From: Eonycteris spelaea | Lineage: Eukaryota; Chordata; Mammalia; Chiroptera; Pteropodidae | Direction: 5' to 3' | DNA length: 64,000 bases | Assembly: GCA_003508835.1 (NCBI GenBank) | Contig: PUFA01000539.1 | Location: 165,035 to 229,034, forward strand | Shown here: positions 1 through 10,379 of the stretch, piece by piece | Position numbering within the stretch: the stretch's first letter is position 1 | How the letters are laid out: each line of letters starts with the position of its first letter | Notes under the pieces: model-generated | Told to the model about the DNA's origin: nothing | Seen by the model: the letters and a program-made list of their open reading frames with translations, nothing else | Database searches by the model: none | Program-made: the position numbers and the translations under genes

Positions 1-142
1 TGCAAACTGGGAAAACCCCAAGATGGGGGAACCCTTACTGCCTCCATTATACCCATGAGGGAACTGCTGCTCAGAGGCAACAGATGAGTGTCCGGGATCC
101 CATGGCCACAAAGTGGTGAACGGGGGTGGCCAGCCCAGGTCA
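1..142. repeat. Duplicated block, copy A (MIR-derived sequence)
   Basis: This block matches 5062-5205 almost perfectly: two substitutions and one 2-base indel over about 142 bases. Within it, the stretch with 'catgagggaactgctgctca' looks like the core of a MIR element. Two dispersed MIRs would differ far more than this, so the similarity reflects a recent duplication. The match starts at the window edge, so its left limit is unknown. It stops sharply after 142, where the two copies diverge completely. Confidence 0.85.
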
Positions 143-681
143 GCTGACCCACTGTTAAAGCCGCCTGGGCAGCCTCTCTCTGACCGGCCCGTGTGGCAGG
201 CCAGGAGGCAAGAGGGCGGCCGTCGAGCATATGATGAACAGGCGAAAGTGTCAAGTATTGCCAGTCACGGCAAGGGGATAGATTGCTAGAACAGTTGATG
301 TGACAACAATTTTTAAATTAAAACAGCACATGAGAGTATTTATAAGAATCGCATGCACTTCTGAGCCCACCACTTAGGAGAGAACTTACACAGAACATGC
401 TTAAACCTCTCCAAACACGTATTCAGCCACTGATAACTCTGCTACTCTATCAAGTGTATGACCAGAGACGGACTAGGTGCTTCATCTGCGCATGAGGTTT
501 ATAATGGTCTATGATGGGGTGCATTTATAATCCATTCATAAAGAATAACCATTGAGAACTGTTTGACTTGCCTTAGTCCACGGAGTAGCTTGTATGGAAT
601 CTTTCCGTGTCCACAACAGGGGACAGAAGGATCTATACTACAGAGAGTAACACAGCACTCGCGAATAATCTGTCTCAATCC
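143..681. other. Intergenic, no gene seen
   Basis: The left part (143-240) is moderately GC-rich and the rest is AT-rich. I saw no coding potential above background, no RNA gene and no repeat I can name. If the 5.06 kb unit is tandemly repeated, this belongs to it. Confidence 0.5.
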
Positions 682-797
682 ATCATTATTATTATTATAT
701 TATTATTACTATTATCATCATCATCTTCATTATTTTGGAATTATTATTATTTGGATTATTATTATTTGGATTATTATTATTATTATTATTATTATTT
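682..797. repeat. (ATT)n microsatellite with a 15-bp higher-order unit
   Basis: An ATT/TTA run with ATC interruptions. From 741 a 15-base unit (TTA repeats followed by TTTGGA) occurs twice in tandem and continues into a third partial unit. The open frames here code only for Ile/Tyr/Leu or Asn homopolymers and are not genes. Confidence 0.9.
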
Positions 798-1355
798 TGG
801 AATGAGCCTGGGTATAAAACGTGTGAAATCCACATGGCCATAATTCCCTTTCTGTTTGTTTCTTTATGGTTTCCCATCACTCCTCAATCTTCACGTGAAG
901 CCCGTCCCATCAAGTTCATGCCAACTTCTGTGCCACCCTCTCCACCCAGCGCCGTTGCCATCGCCTCCTACTGTTAGATGTTCCCTACCATGAATAAAGC
1001 CTCTGGTGCCTCGGTCTCGGTCTTCAGCCACAGCACCACCCCCAGGTACCTCCATCACTCTGGCAGCCCCGCCCACCCCGCCAGCCTCCTGGCCTCCCAG
1101 GCCTTGACTTGCCCAGAGCCAGTGAGGAAACCTTCTCTCCCCCATGACCTTGGCCTGCTACTCCCACCAGGGCCGCTCCCACTCTGCCACCTCTAGAAAC
1201 TGCTCCCTGAAATCCCTGAGTCCAGCATCCCACGCTGACCCCACCTTCTGCCCTCCAACGCCGCATGAGACATCTCCTCCCGGATGTCTCACACACACTT
1301 GCCACGCAGAATGACAGAAATGGAGGAGTCAAAAAATGCTCGTGTGTTTAAACAC
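798..1355. other. Intergenic, C-rich stretch downstream of the H2A gene
   Basis: A pyrimidine- and C-rich segment beyond the 3' end of the minus-strand H2A gene. Several open frames of 70-100 codons exist on both strands. They are explained by base composition, have Pro/Ser- or Gly/Arg-biased products and match no family I recognise. Confidence 0.5.
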
Positions 1356-1361
1356 TTTAAT
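1356..1361 (-). terminator. Polyadenylation signal ATTAAA for the H2A variant
   Basis: Minus-strand ATTAAA lies about 105 bases downstream of the H2A stop codon. A polyadenylated, intronless H2A variant mRNA fits what is known of replication-independent and testis H2A variants, as opposed to stem-loop histone genes. I saw no histone stem-loop between the stop codon and this signal. Confidence 0.5.
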
Positions 1362-1466
1362 AGCAAGCACTGATGGTCCCTGGCTTTCCCCACCTTCGGG
1401 CACTTTTGGGGACTAGGTGGGGCTTTAGATGAAGTCTCGCCAGGCTCTGGGACCCAGGCATCACCG

Positions 1467-1813
1467 CTACTTCCTGGCTGAGGTCACCCCATCACCCCGA
1501 GGGTGGGCGTCATCCTCAAAGATGGAGCTGAGGGGGCCGTTGTCCACCGCCCTCTCCACGTGTTCTGGAGTGATGAGCACCTTGCGCTGGTTGAGGGCCT
1601 CCTTGCTCGCCAGCTCCAGGACGTTGGCCGTCAGGTACTCCAGAACGCCGGTGAAGAACACAGATGTGTCCCAGCTCAGGCGCCGGACGTCGGGAGCTTC
1701 CCGCAGGAGGCGATCCACGCGGCTAACCGGGAACTGCAGCTCGGCTCTCTGGGAGCGGGAGATATTGTGCTTCTTACGCCTGCGAATGGGCCGGTGTCTT
1801 CTTCCCCAGACAT
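1467..1813 (-). CDS. Short histone H2A variant (H2A.L/P/Q-like) with a damaged start; possible pseudogene
   Basis: The minus-strand frame ending at 1467 carries a complete H2A histone fold. The opening RAELQFPVSRVDRLLRE is helix alpha-N/1, LEYLTANVLELA is helix 2 and ITPEHVERAV is helix 3. The tail is short and basic (RRRKK), and the protein ends soon after SSIFEDD without the canonical docking and C-terminal tail. That is the hallmark of short H2A variants, which wrap less DNA in testis nucleosomes. Acidic-patch positions are reduced: the residue equivalent to E61 is Asn, and the D90-E91-E92 cluster reads Gly-Pro-Leu. No in-frame ATG exists. The open frame begins at a TTG (1832) directly after an in-frame TGA. 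An ATG at 1813-1811 would give a Met-Ser-Gly start, but it is one frame off, and a single missing base in the C-run 1804-1807 would explain this. So the gene is either freshly pseudogenised or carries an indel error. The exact class (L, P, Q or B) is uncertain. Confidence 0.8.
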
Positions 1814-1897
1814 TGTTACTGGCTTTTGCCAATCAGACCAGCTGGATCGTCTTGCTGACCTGGGCCTCTCCGGACACCAGTGATTTTTCCTGCCCGC

Positions 1898-1967
1898 TAT
1901 ATTCTGGTGCTCCAGCCCCTCATTGGTCGGGAGCTGCCTTTGTGACAACTCGGACTTTGTGATGTCA
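1898..1967 (-). promoter_or_regulatory. Promoter-like cluster upstream of the H2A variant (TATA-like, CCAAT, CRE-like)
   Basis: Reading upstream on the minus strand from the H2A start: an AATATA box (1898-1903), a CCAAT box (plus strand ATTGG, 1922-1926) and TGATGTCA (1960-1967). The last differs from the CRE consensus TGACGTCA by one C-to-T change, as expected from CpG decay. Spacing suits a start site about 30-40 bases upstream of the coding region. CRE sites are common in promoters of genes expressed in spermatids. This is motif reading only. Confidence 0.45.
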
Positions 1968-2047
1968 CTGGTGTCCACTGGGCCCTGAGCAGGACTGGCC
2001 AACAAATGCCCATGATAGGAACCTGGTCTCCTTGGTAACTTTACCAC

Positions 2048-3919
2048 CTGTTTCAGGGAACTCTTTGTACCTCAACAGTCTACAAAATAAACCAAAAAAA
2101 TACTTTAATAGAAACACTACACTGCCCTGTCTTTGGGATAACACTCCAGGTCATTTGTTTCTAGCCTTAGATTATCCTTTGCAGCTGTAGGTCACTGATT
2201 GACATACCAAATGCCTGGTCCAGTAGCTGTCCATTTACTTCCCCTATCACACTGTAATAAAATCCATTTTGCTTCCATTTGCACATTTAAATATCCTTTT
2301 TCAATGTTTCTATGTTTGTTCTTTGGGTTCTCTTTGAACTGATGACGGTATCTGCCAATTCCTTCATGAGTACAATCAATTCTTTCAACATATTTCCGTT
2401 TCATGTCTGTGTGAGTATCATGAACAACTATGAAAATATGTTTTCACTGTTTTGGAGGTCACATTCATGTGTGCCCAGTGAATTTCCCTGCCAGATCTAG
2501 GTAAGCTTCAAATACAGAAAAGTGTACCTCAGTCTCAGATAAAGCCCGGGTTTGTCTTCTTTCTTCGAGCTGACGCCCAACCACCAATAGAACATTGATA
2601 TCATTTTTCTAATTTTAATTTAAATATTTGGTTTTTACTTTAATTTTGTGTTACTGTCTTGTTTTTGTTCACTTAGAACTGATACGTTATTCCCATTGCT
2701 GGAAGAAAATGGTTGAGAATTCAGTTTTAGGATCTGACCACCTGGAGATCTGTGTAAACAGGTCCATAGAGATCAAGTCTCGGTTGGGGAAAGACAACAG
2801 AGAATCTGGTTTTTCACTCTTTGTCTATTTGTTCATTCAGAGCAATTCAGAATTTCACAACCCGTGGGAGGGCAACAGCTTTTACATGTATGGACTGGAG
2901 AGATTCAGTGTCTGTGTTTATACCTGCCCATGGCTGAAATTATAAAACTAAAGCTCTATTTCTCTGTGCACGTATGTCTGTGGGTCTGTAATTCAGAAAT
3001 GTCTTTTGCGTGAGTGTCTAATGTTCTTCTGTCTCTGGGTATTAATGCTATTTGATTATAAAAGCTCTAAGATTCATGAAGTTCTTCTGTGATTGGCATA
3101 TCGAATTACTTATTTAAATGGAACATTTCCAAATTTCCTTAATTATAAGTAAATTGAACTATGATATGTTAAATGAGCTACACTTCAATCATATGTATTC
3201 TAACAGAAACCAACTCACAGCACTCTTAAGACATCGAATTCACCTAATTTCTGTAAATCTTTGACCAACAGGGCTACTTTAATACTGTAGGTCTGATGAC
3301 AATAACTAAGTCTTCTTTTATTTATATATTAAGTATAATGCGACTGAACATTTAATATACTACTTAGTTATGTTTTCCATAAACATATATTTATACCGAT
3401 CACATTAAACTATATTATCTATTCTATGTTTCATATGATGAAATACATAAATTTACTGTTAACGAACAGATTCTCTGTTTTAACAACTTTGTTTTCTGTA
3501 CTCACAAACATTCTTGGTACATCAGCTTGAAGATAATTTTCAAAAAATTTTGAAAATGTAGATAATCTTGGACTGATATTATATTGAGTTTATTAAAGGA
3601 TAGCCAATGGATAATTTCTAAGACAGAATATTGAAATACTGATGATTCAGCATTATTTTACTTTATATACTTTTACTTCTTATTGCATATACCTTGGAGT
3701 CTGTCAATGATCATGTTCATTTCTGCCAAATTGAGAAGCTGAGTGAGGGAACCATGTGCCTAAATAAAGCTGAGGTAACTGTATTCATGAAATCTGCTAC
3801 TCCAGAAATTCACAATTATGTGCCCTCTAGATTTCGCTATAAAACACCAGCGATTGTGCTTAAAAGTTAAAATGAGTATAGCTGAATGAGAGTGTGCTAG
3901 GAGTTTCAACAACAGGTAG
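2048..3919. other. AT-rich intergenic, no gene seen
   Basis: AT-rich DNA without a convincing gene. Frames of up to about 105 codons (for example 2628-2945) show no family resemblance. Some stretches may be very old L1, but I cannot place them. Confidence 0.5.
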
Positions 3920-4060
3920 GAGGGCTGGCCTGTTGTCTCTACTTTGCCACCCACTCACCATGTGACTTGGGAGAGCTGACTACCATCTCTGGGCCTAAAG
4001 AGCCTCAACTGTAAAATGGAGACCCTACGAACTGATCCCTGTCCCCTGTGCCACACTTAC
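3920..4060 (+). repeat. MIR-like SINE fragment
   Basis: The order of short motifs (CCATGTGACTTGGGAGAG, then TCTCTGGGCCTAA, then AACTGTAAAATGGAGA) follows the MIR core and tail. It is diverged, as expected of an ancient mammalian SINE. Confidence 0.65.
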
Positions 4061-5061
4061 CTTCAGTAGACAACTTTCCTTAGGAAAAGATCATAGATGG
4101 GTCATTGTTCACCTGGAGCAGACCTTTGAAATAACTGAGTCTAACTTCATTTTATAACCATGGAAGCTGATGTGCCCCACGTAAACTACACCAAGGGCTA
4201 AGAGAACTTGGTAATGACCCATCTGCAGTTGCTGCGGAGAGGTCTGCTGGTCAATTGACAGGAAGGCAAGAGTAAGAGTTGAACTTGGCTAAGGCTAGGA
4301 GGGTTCATGGCTCTCTATAACAAAGTGCCAAGGAGCTAGAGCAGCTCCTCTGAAGGCCCAGGCTTCCCAGGACCCGTATCATGACCTGGGGGTCCATTTT
4401 TCTGCCAGAAAATGCTCTATCAAACAGAGGCACGGGATGCTGGCAGACAGAAAGCTGCCAAAGATGCCTCTGCTGTGTCAGGCAGCTCTTGAAACTCCAT
4501 CACTTGACCACCATTGTATTACTAAGATAAGAGGATGAAACCTGAAGAAAATTGTGAGGCGGACATTCTGACAAAGGCTGCGAATATGATGTCAATAAGC
4601 ATTAAGTGTCAGGAAGGGGGTCTTGGATTTCCACACACACATATTCCAAGGAGCTCTAAGCACAACCCTGACACTGATGTTCAGGACGCTCCTCTGGTAT
4701 GGGAAAGGTGAGGCCAGCTCCAGCAGCTTTCCCATGTGGTGGCCAGAGGCGGAGAGAGGCCGAGTCCCCAGGCAGAGGGGAGCCGAGAGGAAACCAGGGT
4801 GAGGACTGTCTGGTTCCCGGATGTACCTCTGGCTTCCTCCTCTGCGTAGCCCACCCCTGTCTTTCCACAAGGGTCAGCAGGCCGTGGTTTTCCCAGCCAG
4901 TGGCCTGAGTCTCCAGCAGTCACATGAGAACCAGGCCCAGAGGCACCTTGGGGAGCTCGCCTAAGCATCTGGCCAACAGGAACGGAGACATGTGCAGCTG
5001 GTTCTAGGGGCCTCCCCTCTGCCCGGCACTGTGTCAGGCAGCAATTACTGACATACGCTGA
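4061..5061. other. Intergenic, no gene seen
   Basis: GC content rises at 4680-5060. A weak MIR-like patch lies near 4125-4200. Overlapping open frames of 65-130 codons on both strands (4592-5070) have no recognisable domain and look like GC-driven noise. This is the right part of the proposed 5.06 kb unit. Confidence 0.5.
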
Positions 5062-5205
5062 TGCAAACACTGGGAAAACCCCAAGATGGGGGAACCCTTA
5101 CTACCTCCATTATACACATGAGGGAACTGCTGCTCAGAGGCAACAGATGAGTGTCCGGGATCCCATGGCCACAAAGTGGTGAACGGGGGTGGCCAGCCCA
5201 GGTCA
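5062..5205. repeat. Duplicated block, copy B (MIR-derived sequence)
   Basis: Near-identical partner of 1-142, in the same orientation, about 5.06 kb away. It ends abruptly at 5205: copy A continues with GCTGACCC and copy B with TCAACCG. This looks like the right-hand border of a direct duplication. Confidence 0.85.
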
Positions 5206-6454
5206 TCAACCGTATTTGAGTGTGTCATATCCTGTTGCTTCCATTTGTATTTCCACTAACCCCTTTATCAATCTTGTCCTGGAACCCATAGACAGGGAAA
5301 TGCTGTGTAGAATTTCGAATTAAGATTCAGATGACATGATTTCTAATCCCATTGTGCAACATACTTGCCATCGTACCTGGGGCACAACCAATATCTGATC
5401 TTCAAATTCCTCAGTTCTGAAACAGGTATAAGATCATTTGTTCTGCCCATCTCCAGCAAGTTCAAACAATTTATTGAGATGGTGTGCATGAAAGAAATTT
5501 GTAAGATATGAAGAGTTATGTAAGCATAAGATCATAGCATTGTTCTTATTGAGCTTATGGGAGAATTTATTTCCCTAAATCCTATTAGAATTTTCACATA
5601 GTGAGAAATATAGTAGTCTGCTCCATAAACAGCTAACAAGTTCCTAATGAAGGTGTGGGTTATTAAAATATTGTCATTCTCTGCTCTATATTAAGGCTGT
5701 GTCAGCTTAAAGATGACAGCCAGCTCAGCTGGGAGTATATGGGAATTCTCTGTACCTTCCACTCAAATTTGTTGTGAACCTGAAACTGCTCTAAAAAATA
5801 AACTCTTATTTTATAAAATTTGTTTTTTGCTTTGCCACAAGAAAAGAAAGGAGAAAAATAAGAGAGACATCCATAATCCTACTTTCTGCTAAACATTACA
5901 AGGAAGACTGATATGGCCATTCTTCTAATTAAGAAAGTATTAAGGTATTAAGATATTAGGAAAATGTAGTCATTACTGTATCTTACTCTTACCAGATCAA
6001 AGAATAAATGGTGCTAGTGTTTTTGATGCAAAGTTCCTTAAGAGTTCAGGAGCTAAAGATAGTCACCCAGAGAAGACAAGCTGTTCACTCTATTTAAGCA
6101 AGGGGAATGGAAGGAAAATATTAGATCAAGCTGTGACTGGGAATAATTAAAATTTAATGAGAAAAAAATATCTATGTCATTTCTCTCAGTGTTAGTGACT
6201 ATATCACTTTCTGTAAACTATATATCACATACTTCAGTTTTATATTAGTTCTTTAAATAAAGAGCTCGAATATTTTAGAAAAGCATATTTGAATGTGAAA
6301 TACAGCTACATTCTTTTCAACTTAGTGAATTCTTTTAGTGGCAGCCTGACTCTATAAACCAGGCACCAACATCCACCTGGTGGCACCAACGTTTACTAAA
6401 TGGCCCTGGTATTCACTGGCAGTACCCTTGTGGATTTCTCAGCTCATCACTTGT
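5206..6454. other. AT-rich intergenic with an old L1 3'-UTR tail
   Basis: No gene. The stretch 5690-5820 (GGGAATTCTCTGTACCTTCC ... CTGCTCTAAAAAATAAACT) resembles the 3' end of old L1M elements. The rest is unclassified. Confidence 0.5.
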
Positions 6455-6660
6455 TTCAATCAGGGCACTTAATTGCACACAACAGAAACTGATTTTAACT
6501 CCAACAAAACAGAATTTATTGGAAAGGTATAGAATTCCTTGAAGAATTGACAGGAAGGCTGGAGAACCAGGAGTGGAAAACAGATAAGGAGTGGAAAACA
6601 GGTAAGCCAATGTGATGCCAAAGGAAAGCATCTAGGTAAGCAGCATCTGCCACCAACACT
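6455..6660 (+). repeat. Ancient interspersed repeat (unnamed, LTR-like)
   Basis: A motif run (CACAACAGAAACTGATTTTA, AATTTATTGGAAAGG, GAAGGCTGGAGAACCAG) matches a familiar ancient mammalian repeat, also seen in part at 45310-45430. A small local duplication of GGAGTGGAAAACAG occurs near 6570-6602. I cannot assign the family name with confidence. Confidence 0.5.
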
Positions 6661-7569
6661 GGTAGTAGAATGAACTCTAAATTCTCCCAATTCTTCTCAT
6701 CACTACTTCCAGATAAAAATACTAAAAACATCTTACTTTGTGTTTTTTCTCCAGCTGCCAGGATTCAGAGAAAATTATTTCAGCTTTTCATCTCCTGAAT
6801 CAATGGTTGATCCCTTAAATAAAATGGCCTTTGAAGGTTGGACAGCTAAGGATTAACTGATTTCCGTTATAGTACCTATGAAGAAAATGTTTTGCTAGAC
6901 TTCTGTCACATCCAACTATATATGCCTCTTCCAGTAAAGATAAGAGAGTCTATGGAAATAGTGCTGTAGAAATCCCTACATCCACAGGACACATATCAAT
7001 AGGAAACCAAAGGTTATATACCTCACCACCTTTACCTGCCTCACCTCAGTACTCTTAACCCCAGAGGCAGTATATCTGCCCCTTTGATAGAGATTGAAAG
7101 GAGAGTGGGTTTTAGCAACAAACAATGGTGTGCTGTTACCTGGGGAGGGGGTACTGATTTGTAGTTTGAACATTTATGTGGTATAAATACTTCCACTATG
7201 GCTGATTTCAAAGATGTCTGTGTTTAATAACTGGCTCACAAAATTCCTGAAAATGTAACAATTAACTTTTGCGAGCCAGTACAAGATGGCTCCAGTATAT
7301 CACTGAGTGGATAATTTGAAAAGAGAAAATGAAATATGTAAAAAATTAGAAAGTAGAAAAAATGAAATTAGAGTCAGAGTTTCAAGGACTATCAACTGAA
7401 AAGATCTGGGAGATGACAAAGAGAAGAGTGGACTAGATTAAGTAAAGTGAAAGAATGCCATGAAAAATCAAACAGAAGTTGTTACTCTCCATTTGAATTG
7501 ATAGAATTCATTTTAAAGAGGTTTTGAAGAAAAGTACAGCAGGAAGGAAGTTAGGAGCTTCATATATTT
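6661..7569. other. Intergenic, no gene seen
   Basis: AT-rich, with no gene and no repeat I can name. Confidence 0.45.
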
Positions 7570-8030
7570 ATCATCTTTTGCTATAAAAATGCTGCATAAC
7601 AAACTAGTCCAAACTATAATGGTTTAAAATAATAACCATTTATTATTGCCCCTAGGTCTCTGTTTTGGCTGGGTAAATTTATCTGGTCTTGACCAGGCTC
7701 ACTCATGTATCTGCAGTCATCTTTGAGTTGGGAGGCCATTCTGTTGACCTTGATTGGACTCTTTCACATGTTTGAAAGTCGGCTAGCTCTTGGCTGATCT
7801 AGGATGGCCTCACTTCTTCTCCATGAGTTTCCCTTATCCTTCTAGAAAGCTCATCTGGACATTCTTCCATGATGAGGCAAAGGTGCAAGAATGAGCCAAA
7901 CCAATCATACAAAAAGGCAAGTGGAAATACACACAGACTTTTCAAGCCTCTCCTTGCTTCATACTCACTAACATTCTGTTGGGAAAAGAGAGTCACCTGG
8001 CCAGGTTCAATGCTAGAGTAAGAGGGGATT
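7570..8030 (+). repeat. Ancient interspersed repeat, family 'GGTTTAAAATAATAACCATTTATT', copy 1
   Basis: Begins with a diverged form of 'ctgtgtaacaa...gtggctt' (here GCATAACAAACTAGTCC and GGTTTAAAATAATAACC). Motifs for 'ggctgg...ctcactcatgtatctgcagtca' follow. Related copies lie at 8975-9575, 14735-15235 and 19850-20410. The family is a common ancient mammalian repeat; I do not name it. Confidence 0.6.
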
Positions 8031-8071
8031 ACAAAGTTAAAAGCAAAAGATGTGGGTACAGGGAAAGCATT

Positions 8072-8409
8072 TGCTATAGACCGAATGTTTGCATTCCCCG
8101 CCCTCTCCAATTCAGATGTTGAAACCTGACACCCAATGTGATAGTATTTGGAGGTGGGGCTTTTGGGAGGTTATTATAAGGTAGAATGACATTAGGGACC
8201 CCAGAGAGCTCTATTTTTCCTTCTACCATATGAAGACAGCAAGAAAAAGGCCATCTATGAACCAGGAGCGGGCGGGCCCTCACAGACACTGAATCTGCTG
8301 ATACCTTGATCTTAGACTTCCCAGCCTCCAGAACTATGAGAAATAAATTTGCTGTTTATAAGCCACTCAGTCTATAGTGTTTTCTTATAGCAGCCTGAAT
8401 GACTAAGAA
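8072..8409 (+). mobile_element. Solo LTR of the MaLR (MLT1/MST/THE1) superfamily
   Basis: Nearly full-length LTR. It opens with TGCTATAGACCGAATGTTTG, continues with GGAGGTGGGGCTTTTGGGAGG and CCCCAGAGAGCTC, and has the diagnostic CTTCCCAGCCTCCAGAACTA just before an AATAAA polyA signal at 8342-8347. It ends near GCAGCCTGAATGACTAAG. MaLR elements are non-autonomous ERVL relatives. No internal region is adjacent, so this is a solo LTR produced by recombination. The plus-strand orientation follows from the polyA signal. Confidence 0.9.
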
Positions 8410-8974
8410 ACTACAACTTGGTGCCATTGATGCAATTACTATATATACAAGGTATTATGGAAACAACTGGCCATGAAAAATATGATTCTCCCATTTTTCA
8501 TAGAACTCATAGCCTAGTGGATGATGCAGAAATGTTCGCAGGCAATTAACATACAGTAAGTGGTATAACAGGCAAAGTACAGGGCAATGTGGTACTAAAT
8601 ATGAGTGGCACTTAACTAGGTCTTAGAGACAAGAGATTTCCTATAAGAACTGATTTCAAGGTTGAGATCTGATGAATGAGGATGATGAATGGCCAGAAAA
8701 AGCCAATTATAAAAGCATGCCCTCTAGAGAAAATGGCATATTCACAGGCATGGAGGTAAGAGAAAATGGATTGATGAATCTGCGAACAATTTGATGCAAT
8801 CAAAATTTAGAGAGGGAGGAAGGCAATGACAAGATATATAATATTTAGATGAAAAATCATTGGGCCAGACTATGGAGGAAGTTAGAAAAGCATTATGACT
8901 TCAGTTTATTTACAGGAAGCACTGTAGGCAGGAATAAAAGTTAGGAAGTTGATAAATGTGTCTCAGTAAGTATA
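8410..8974. other. Intergenic, no gene seen
   Basis: AT-rich, with scattered purine-rich words. It may hold old L2 or MIR remnants, but none is clear. Confidence 0.4.
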
Positions 8975-9575
8975 TAAGTTGACTATTACTGTGTAACAAG
9001 TTACCCAAAACTCAGTGGCTTAAAACAATTATTTTTATGAGTATGTGGATCATTTGGGTGTTGGATAATCCAGGCTGAGCTCTGCTGAACATTTCTGCTG
9101 GCTTTGGCTGGACTCACTCACACATCTGCAGCCAAATGGGAGTCAGCTGGTCTAGACTGGATTTGGCTGGCCATGACCCCACACCCGGTGTTTGTTTTCT
9201 TCCTCCTGGGAACAGCAGGCAGACTTGGCACATTGTTGTCATATACATGCAAGAGGTGCAGGACAGCAAGTCAAAATGGACAAGTGCTCTTTCAGGCCTT
9301 TGCTAGCGTCATGTTTGCTAACAGCCTGTTGGACAAAGCTCACCACATGGCTGAGCTCAACTTCAAAAGGCAGGGCAATACATTTTGTCTCTTGATAGGA
9401 GAGGCTGTAAAGTAACATAACAAAGACCGTGTATATAAGGAGTGGTGAAGAACTGAGGCCACTAATGCTGTTAATCTGTCATGCAGGATTCTATCCATCA
9501 TGATACAGTGGTTGTCTCTAAGTACACTACCTGGCAAATTACAGAAGAGGTCACAGAAAGAAAGACTCACTGATT
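8975..9575 (+). repeat. Ancient interspersed repeat, copy 2 (same family as 7570-8030)
   Basis: Contains TACTGTGTAACAAGTTACCC and AACTCAGTGGCTTAAAACAA, followed by GGCTTTGGCTGGACTCACTC and ATCTGCAGCC. It is the best preserved of four related copies in the window. Confidence 0.65.
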
Positions 9576-10320
9576 ATGTGAAAAAGCTTGAATCACATAG
9601 CTTATCAAATAAATTTTAAAACACACAGCAAATGGCAAGAGGAAAGAGAGGAGGCAGGTTTGCACACTGAATACAGGGTACAAGCAAGCAGAATGACCAC
9701 ACTTCTGGAATTCTGTAATATAAAGTGGCCTACATATTCTGTCTGTCTGTATCTCTCTCTCTGCTGTAACAGCCTTTCCTGATGATGGTGTTGTTATAAG
9801 CACCAGAGTTGAGGCTTGAGCTAGGGGTCTGCAGACAGAAGGTGCCTGGGACCAATGGCCAACCCTTTCTCTGAGAGATGCAGAGATGAGTACCCACTAA
9901 CCACAGCCCTACCTTGTCAATAAGTCTGCTGAACACCTGAGGATTTTATATTTTCTTAGGAAGAAGACACATGGGGTAATGATGGGTGTCATCAGTGGCT
10001 GGCTGAAGTAAGACTTCACAAATATGGAGTGCCTCATAAACCTGACATAAAAATAGTATGCCTCATGTACCTCATGTTTATTTATCATACATATCATGAG
10101 TATTCATGTTTCCTTGATCCTTCCGTCCTTTTCTATGTTTACATATATATGCAATATTTACTCTGCTTAGCTTACATTTTCCAGGTTAAAAATTTACTTA
10201 CCTATGGCTAAGACATCATATGAGTTCCATGCCTCCCAATTATTTTCTTGTCTTCCACAGCAGAATTAAATATTCACAAACAATGCACCAAACATACATT
10301 ATGCCACCAATAGTGATGTG
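9576..10320. other. Intergenic, no gene seen
   Basis: No gene. There is a short TCTG/TCTC run at 9740-9770 and nothing else I can name. Confidence 0.45.
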
Positions 10321-10379
10321 AATTAGACTAGACTAGACTAAAGAGAACAGCAAGGAAGAGAAATGGAAGGGTTCACAAT

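Noticed and set aside
1676..2047. 123-codon minus-strand frame overlapping the H2A gene
   Set aside because: It is the other frame of the H2A locus; only the frame ending at 1467 encodes a histone fold.
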